Part shown: one piece after another, positions 62,301 through 64,000 of the stretch | Layout: each line of letters starts with the position of its first letter | Numbering within the stretch: position 1 is the stretch's first letter | Assembly: GCF_018131225.1 (NCBI RefSeq) | Contig: NZ_JAFCMM010000006.1 | Location: 409,721 to 473,720 of the forward strand | DNA from: Bradyrhizobium sp. U87765 SZCCT0048 | GTDB lineage: Bacteria; Pseudomonadota; Alphaproteobacteria; Rhizobiales; Xanthobacteraceae | DNA length: 64,000 nucleotides | Direction of reading: 5' to 3' | Program-made: the position numbers and the translations under genes | The notes under the pieces: model-generated | Databases searched by the model: none | What the model saw: only the letters and a program-made list of their open reading frames with translations | What the model was told of the DNA's origin: nothing

Positions 62301-64000
62301 CCGACACGGTCGGCCTCAGCGGCTCGGCGTCGGTCGCATCCGCCAATGTCAGCGCCGGCGCGCAGACGCTCAACCTGGCGGGCCTGTCGCTGAGCAACAG
62401 CAACTACACGCTGACCGGCGCGTCGGGTACGGCGACCATCACACCGCTGGCGGTGACGCTGACGGGATCGAAGGTCTATGACGGCACCGCGACGGTGACG
62501 ACCGCCGGTCTCACGGCGTCCAACAAGGTCGGCGCCGACAATATCGGTCTGACCGGCACCGCAACGGTGGCGTCCGCCAATGTCAGCGCCGGCACGCAGA
62601 CACTCAACCTCGCGGGCCTGTCGCTGAGCAATGCCAACTACACGCTGAGCGGGGCGTCGGGCAGCTTCACCATCAATCCGCTGGCGGTGACGCTGAGCGG
62701 ATCGAAGGTCTATGACGGCGGCACGTCCGTGGCCGCGAGCGGTCTGACGCTGGCCAACGGAATCGGGGGCGCAACCGCCACCTCGATCGGCCTGTCGGGA
62801 TCGGGGGCAGTTGCTTCGGCCAATGTCAGCGCCGGCGCGCAGACGCTCGCGACCACGGGCTTTGCGGTGACTGACAGCAACTACACGGTGACCGGCGGCT
62901 CCGGCTCCGTGACCATCACGCCGCTGGCCGTGACGCTGACGGGCTCGCGCGGCTATGACGGCACGACCACGGTGGCCGCGGCCAGCCTTGCGGCTTCCAA
63001 CAAGGTCGGCGCCGACAATATCGGGCTCACCGGCAGCGGTGCGGTGGCATCGGCCAATGTCAGCGCGGGCACGCAGACGCTGAACCTCGCCGGCCTGTCG
63101 CTGGGCAATACCAACTACACGCTGAGCGGGGCGTCCGGCAGCTTCACCATCCATCCGCTGGCGGTGACGCTGACGGGATCGAAGGTCTATGACGGCGGCA
63201 CGTCGGTCGCGGCAAGCGGCCTGACGCTGACCAACGGCGTCGCGGGCGCAACGGCGACCTCGATCGGCCTGTCGGGATCGGGCTCGCTTGCATCTGCCAA
63301 TGTCAGCGCCGGCGCACAGACGCTCGCGACCACGGGCTTTTCGGTGACCGACAGCAACTACACGGTGACCGGCGGCTCCGGCACGGTGAGCATCACGCCG
63401 CTGGCGGTGACGCTGACCGGTTCGCGCAGCTATGACGGCACCACCACGGTGACCGCCAGCAGCCTGACGGTTTCGAACAGGATCGGGACCGACAACATCG
63501 GGCTCACCGGCAGCGGCGCGGTGACGTCGGCGAATGTCAGCGCGGGGACGCAGACGCTGAACCTCGCCGGCCTGTCGCTGGGCAATACCAACTACACGCT
63601 GAGCGGGGCGTCCGGCAGCTTCACCATCCATCCGCTGGCGGTGACGCTGACGGGATCGAAGGTCTATGACGGCGGCACAACGTTCGCGGCAAGCGGACTG
63701 ACGCTGACCAACGGCGTCGCCGGCGCAACGGCGACCTCGATCGGTCTGTCCGGATCGGGGGCGGTGGCCTCCGCCAATGTCAGCGCCGGTGCGCAGACGC
63801 TCATCACCACCGGCCTGTCGGTGACCGACGGCAACTACACGGTGACCGGCGGCTCCGGCACGGTGAGCATTACGCCGCTGGCGGTGACGCTGACCGGTTC
63901 TCGCAGCTATGATGGCACCGCCACGGTGACCGCCAGCAGCTTGACGGCTTCGAACAGGATCGGGACCGACAACATCGGGCTCACCGGCAGCGGCGCGGTG
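59342..64000 (+). CDS. TpsA filamentous exoprotein with GLUG and YDG/MBG repeats (3' partial)
   Basis: At least 1553 residues, with no stop before the window ends. A signal peptide is followed by the TPS domain (about residues 40-290), with NWQGFSVSQGAAVNFVQPN, SAILNRVTGN and GEVYLVNPNGIAI, which guides secretion through TpsB. A beta-helical passenger follows, then GLUG-type repeats (GGLVGYNWGAISNAHAGGTV and three more, about residues 650-805), then alternating YDG/MBG-like repeats from about residue 957. It is a large surface or secreted adhesin-like protein. Codon use is GC-rich and even, with no sign of recent transfer. Confidence 0.92.
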   Translation, partial: MTGFAEGRCRSVRYRLRAALLLATTALTSPLLAAAAAAQTLPTGGTVAAGSVAISRPSATQLTIAQSSQSAVVNWQGFSVSQGAAVNFVQPNASSAILNRVTGNTPSTIAGALTANGEVYLVNPNGIAITRSGTVNVGGGFVASSLGISDDDFMAGRRNFGGNGASAGVSNAGTITVGRGGYAALIGGTVSNSGSISVPLGKVGMGSGEQAALDFSGDGFLQVAMPTEAGGKGALVRNSGTIRADGGSVILTAATAREAARNAINISGVVQARSIGGRSGSIIIGGGEGGVVKISGRLATTSQRHGGGAITVTGQSIRLKHATIDASGATGGGTVRIGGDMHGAGPLPQAQSVSMDAATTIRADATQAGNGGEVTLWSTGTTRVFGLISAMGGPGGGHGGTVETSGHVVDFNGIRINTSAPAGATGLWLVDPIDLTIDGAAAATINSNLASSNVMLQTTATTASGPGSQTSGLGDIYVNAPISWSTANTLTLSAYNSINIVSSITASGNGGLILTTNNHVGGANAAGALNFYGGNVQLLGSSAALTINGTSYTLIRTVAQLVAVNGNLSGNYALAKPLDLGGTTYTDGVIAGAAAGAGFTGTFNGLGNTISNLTINSTGSSVVGLFGTVGNGSTNNSAGTVANLGLIGGSVTGSAPGATVGALAGTNTGTIINAYATTAVTGGAGAMVGGLVGYNWGAISNAHAGGTVIDTMTGSWVGGLVGYNDGYTGGGGTGTITNAYATGMVSGGGGTGGIGTGSGAGSDTGGLVGINQGTITNAYATGAVSAGAGSYFGGLVGENNFSGGVGTVSYGYWDSTTSGISAVGHGAGTAMTTAALQNGSLPSGFGSAWSAMSGRYPILGPAVLTINFLSQTATYGTAYSLQQTSAAYTETLNGVALTGGSFINLTGLSLIAAGTGSASGTTASTNAGSYTISGTGASASGFIISYGTTPATLTVNPLAVTLTGTQAYNGSTSVAAGSLTVSNRVGSDTVGLSGSASVASANVSAGAQTLNLAGLSLSNSNYTLTGASGTATITPLAVTLTGSKVYDGTATVTTAGLTASNKVGADNIGLTGTATVASANVSAGTQTLNLAGLSLSNANYTLSGASGSFTINPLAVTLSGSKVYDGGTSVAASGLTLANGIGGATATSIGLSGSGAVASANVSAGAQTLATTGFAVTDSNYTVTGGSGSVTITPLAVTLTGSRGYDGTTTVAAASLAASNKVGADNIGLTGSGAVASANVSAGTQTLNLAGLSLGNTNYTLSGASGSFTIHPLAVTLTGSKVYDGGTSVAASGLTLTNGVAGATATSIGLSGSGSLASANVSAGAQTLATTGFSVTDSNYTVTGGSGTVSITPLAVTLTGSRSYDGTTTVTASSLTVSNRIGTDNIGLTGSGAVTSANVSAGTQTLNLAGLSLGNTNYTLSGASGSFTIHPLAVTLTGSKVYDGGTTFAASGLTLTNGVAGATATSIGLSGSGAVASANVSAGAQTLITTGLSVTDGNYTVTGGSGTVSITPLAVTLTGSRSYDGTATVTASSLTASNRIGTDNIGLTGSGAV
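62210..64000 (+). repeat. coding tandem repeats, alternating 234 and 243 bp (477-bp unit)
   Basis: Units begin with CCGCTGGC(G/C)GTGACGCT at 62210, 62444, 62678, 62921, 63155, 63398, 63632 and 63875. Type A units are 234 bp (78 residues, SNKVGADNIGLTG core) and type B units 243 bp (81 residues, SNG-free GATATSIGLSGSG core). After two A units the order is B-A-B-A-B-A, and copies are nearly identical at the DNA level, pointing to recent expansion by recombination. Confidence 0.95.

Noticed and set aside
59264..63631. A 1455-codon open frame on the minus strand opposite the TpsA gene
   Set aside because: Its protein is a low-complexity string of Arg, Ala, Asp and Gly with no domain. It is the mirror of a repetitive GC-rich gene whose plus-strand frame has a signal peptide, TPS domain and known repeats.
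62210..64000. Regular repeats that could suggest a CRISPR array
   Set aside because: Units are 234-243 bp, in frame, and encode YDG/MBG-like protein repeats; there are no short repeats with unique spacers.

Overview
The window is GC-rich DNA from an alphaproteobacterium, most likely of the Bradyrhizobium/Rhodopseudomonas group (Nitrobacteraceae). The supporting evidence is a PF02530-type rhizobial porin, a LexA box of the alphaproteobacterial form GAAC-N7-GAAC before recA, a FixK/FNR-type box, intergenic repeats of the cctcatcc-type palindromic family, and small proteins of families common in this group (DUF6894, short EAL-free stress proteins). The genus is an inference. No rRNA, complete tRNA, CRISPR array or intact insertion sequence was found.

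Layout. 0-6.4 kb: end of a DUF429 gene, small hypothetical genes, an aspartate-semialdehyde dehydrogenase-like gene, two paralogous membrane proteins behind a pair of palindromic operators, a GIY-YIG-like protein and a LysR regulator. 6.7-11.2 kb: porin, AAHS-type MFS transporter and carboxylesterase, reading like an uptake-and-hydrolysis unit for an ester. 11.3-17.4 kb: an ATC-hydrolase family gene with a shortened LysR gene, a carotenoid oxygenase plus DUF4188 pair divergent from a TetR regulator, and a GST divergent from a YafY/WYL regulator. 17.5-26.3 kb: a SET-domain protein with a histone-H1-like tail, an XRE/MmyB regulator, GFA, MFS/AraC pair, DsbA-family protein and a chemotaxis receptor. 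26.5-33.9 kb: an overlapping JmjC-like/acetyltransferase pair, PilZ, a series of small secreted or cytosolic proteins, and crcB behind a fluoride riboswitch.

34.3-43.8 kb is the most coherent system: an AmiC-like sensor, an AmiR-like ANTAR antiterminator, a five-gene Urt/Liv-type ABC transporter, a formamidase/acetamidase (FmdA family) and a double-domain nitrilase whose second domain has lost its cysteine. The leader before the first gene holds a hexaloop hairpin and a second hairpin that overlaps an intrinsic terminator, which fits ANTAR control. The likely role is sensing, import and hydrolysis of a short amide as a nitrogen source.

43.9-45.5 kb is an AT-richer patch carrying a P63C-domain gene behind a 40-bp palindrome. 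recA (45.7 kb) and alaS (53.6 kb) bracket a membrane-anchored Mrr-type nuclease, a tRNA-like 3' fragment, and gcvTHP under a tandem glycine riboswitch. The window ends in a two-partner secretion pair: a TpsB transporter and a very long TpsA exoprotein with alternating 78/81-residue YDG/MBG-type repeats that runs off the end.

A cross-locus observation: the TetR gene at 14.9 kb has two upstream operators whose sequence and spacing recur, nearly identical, in front of the membrane-protein pair at 4.9 kb, suggesting one repressor governs both loci.
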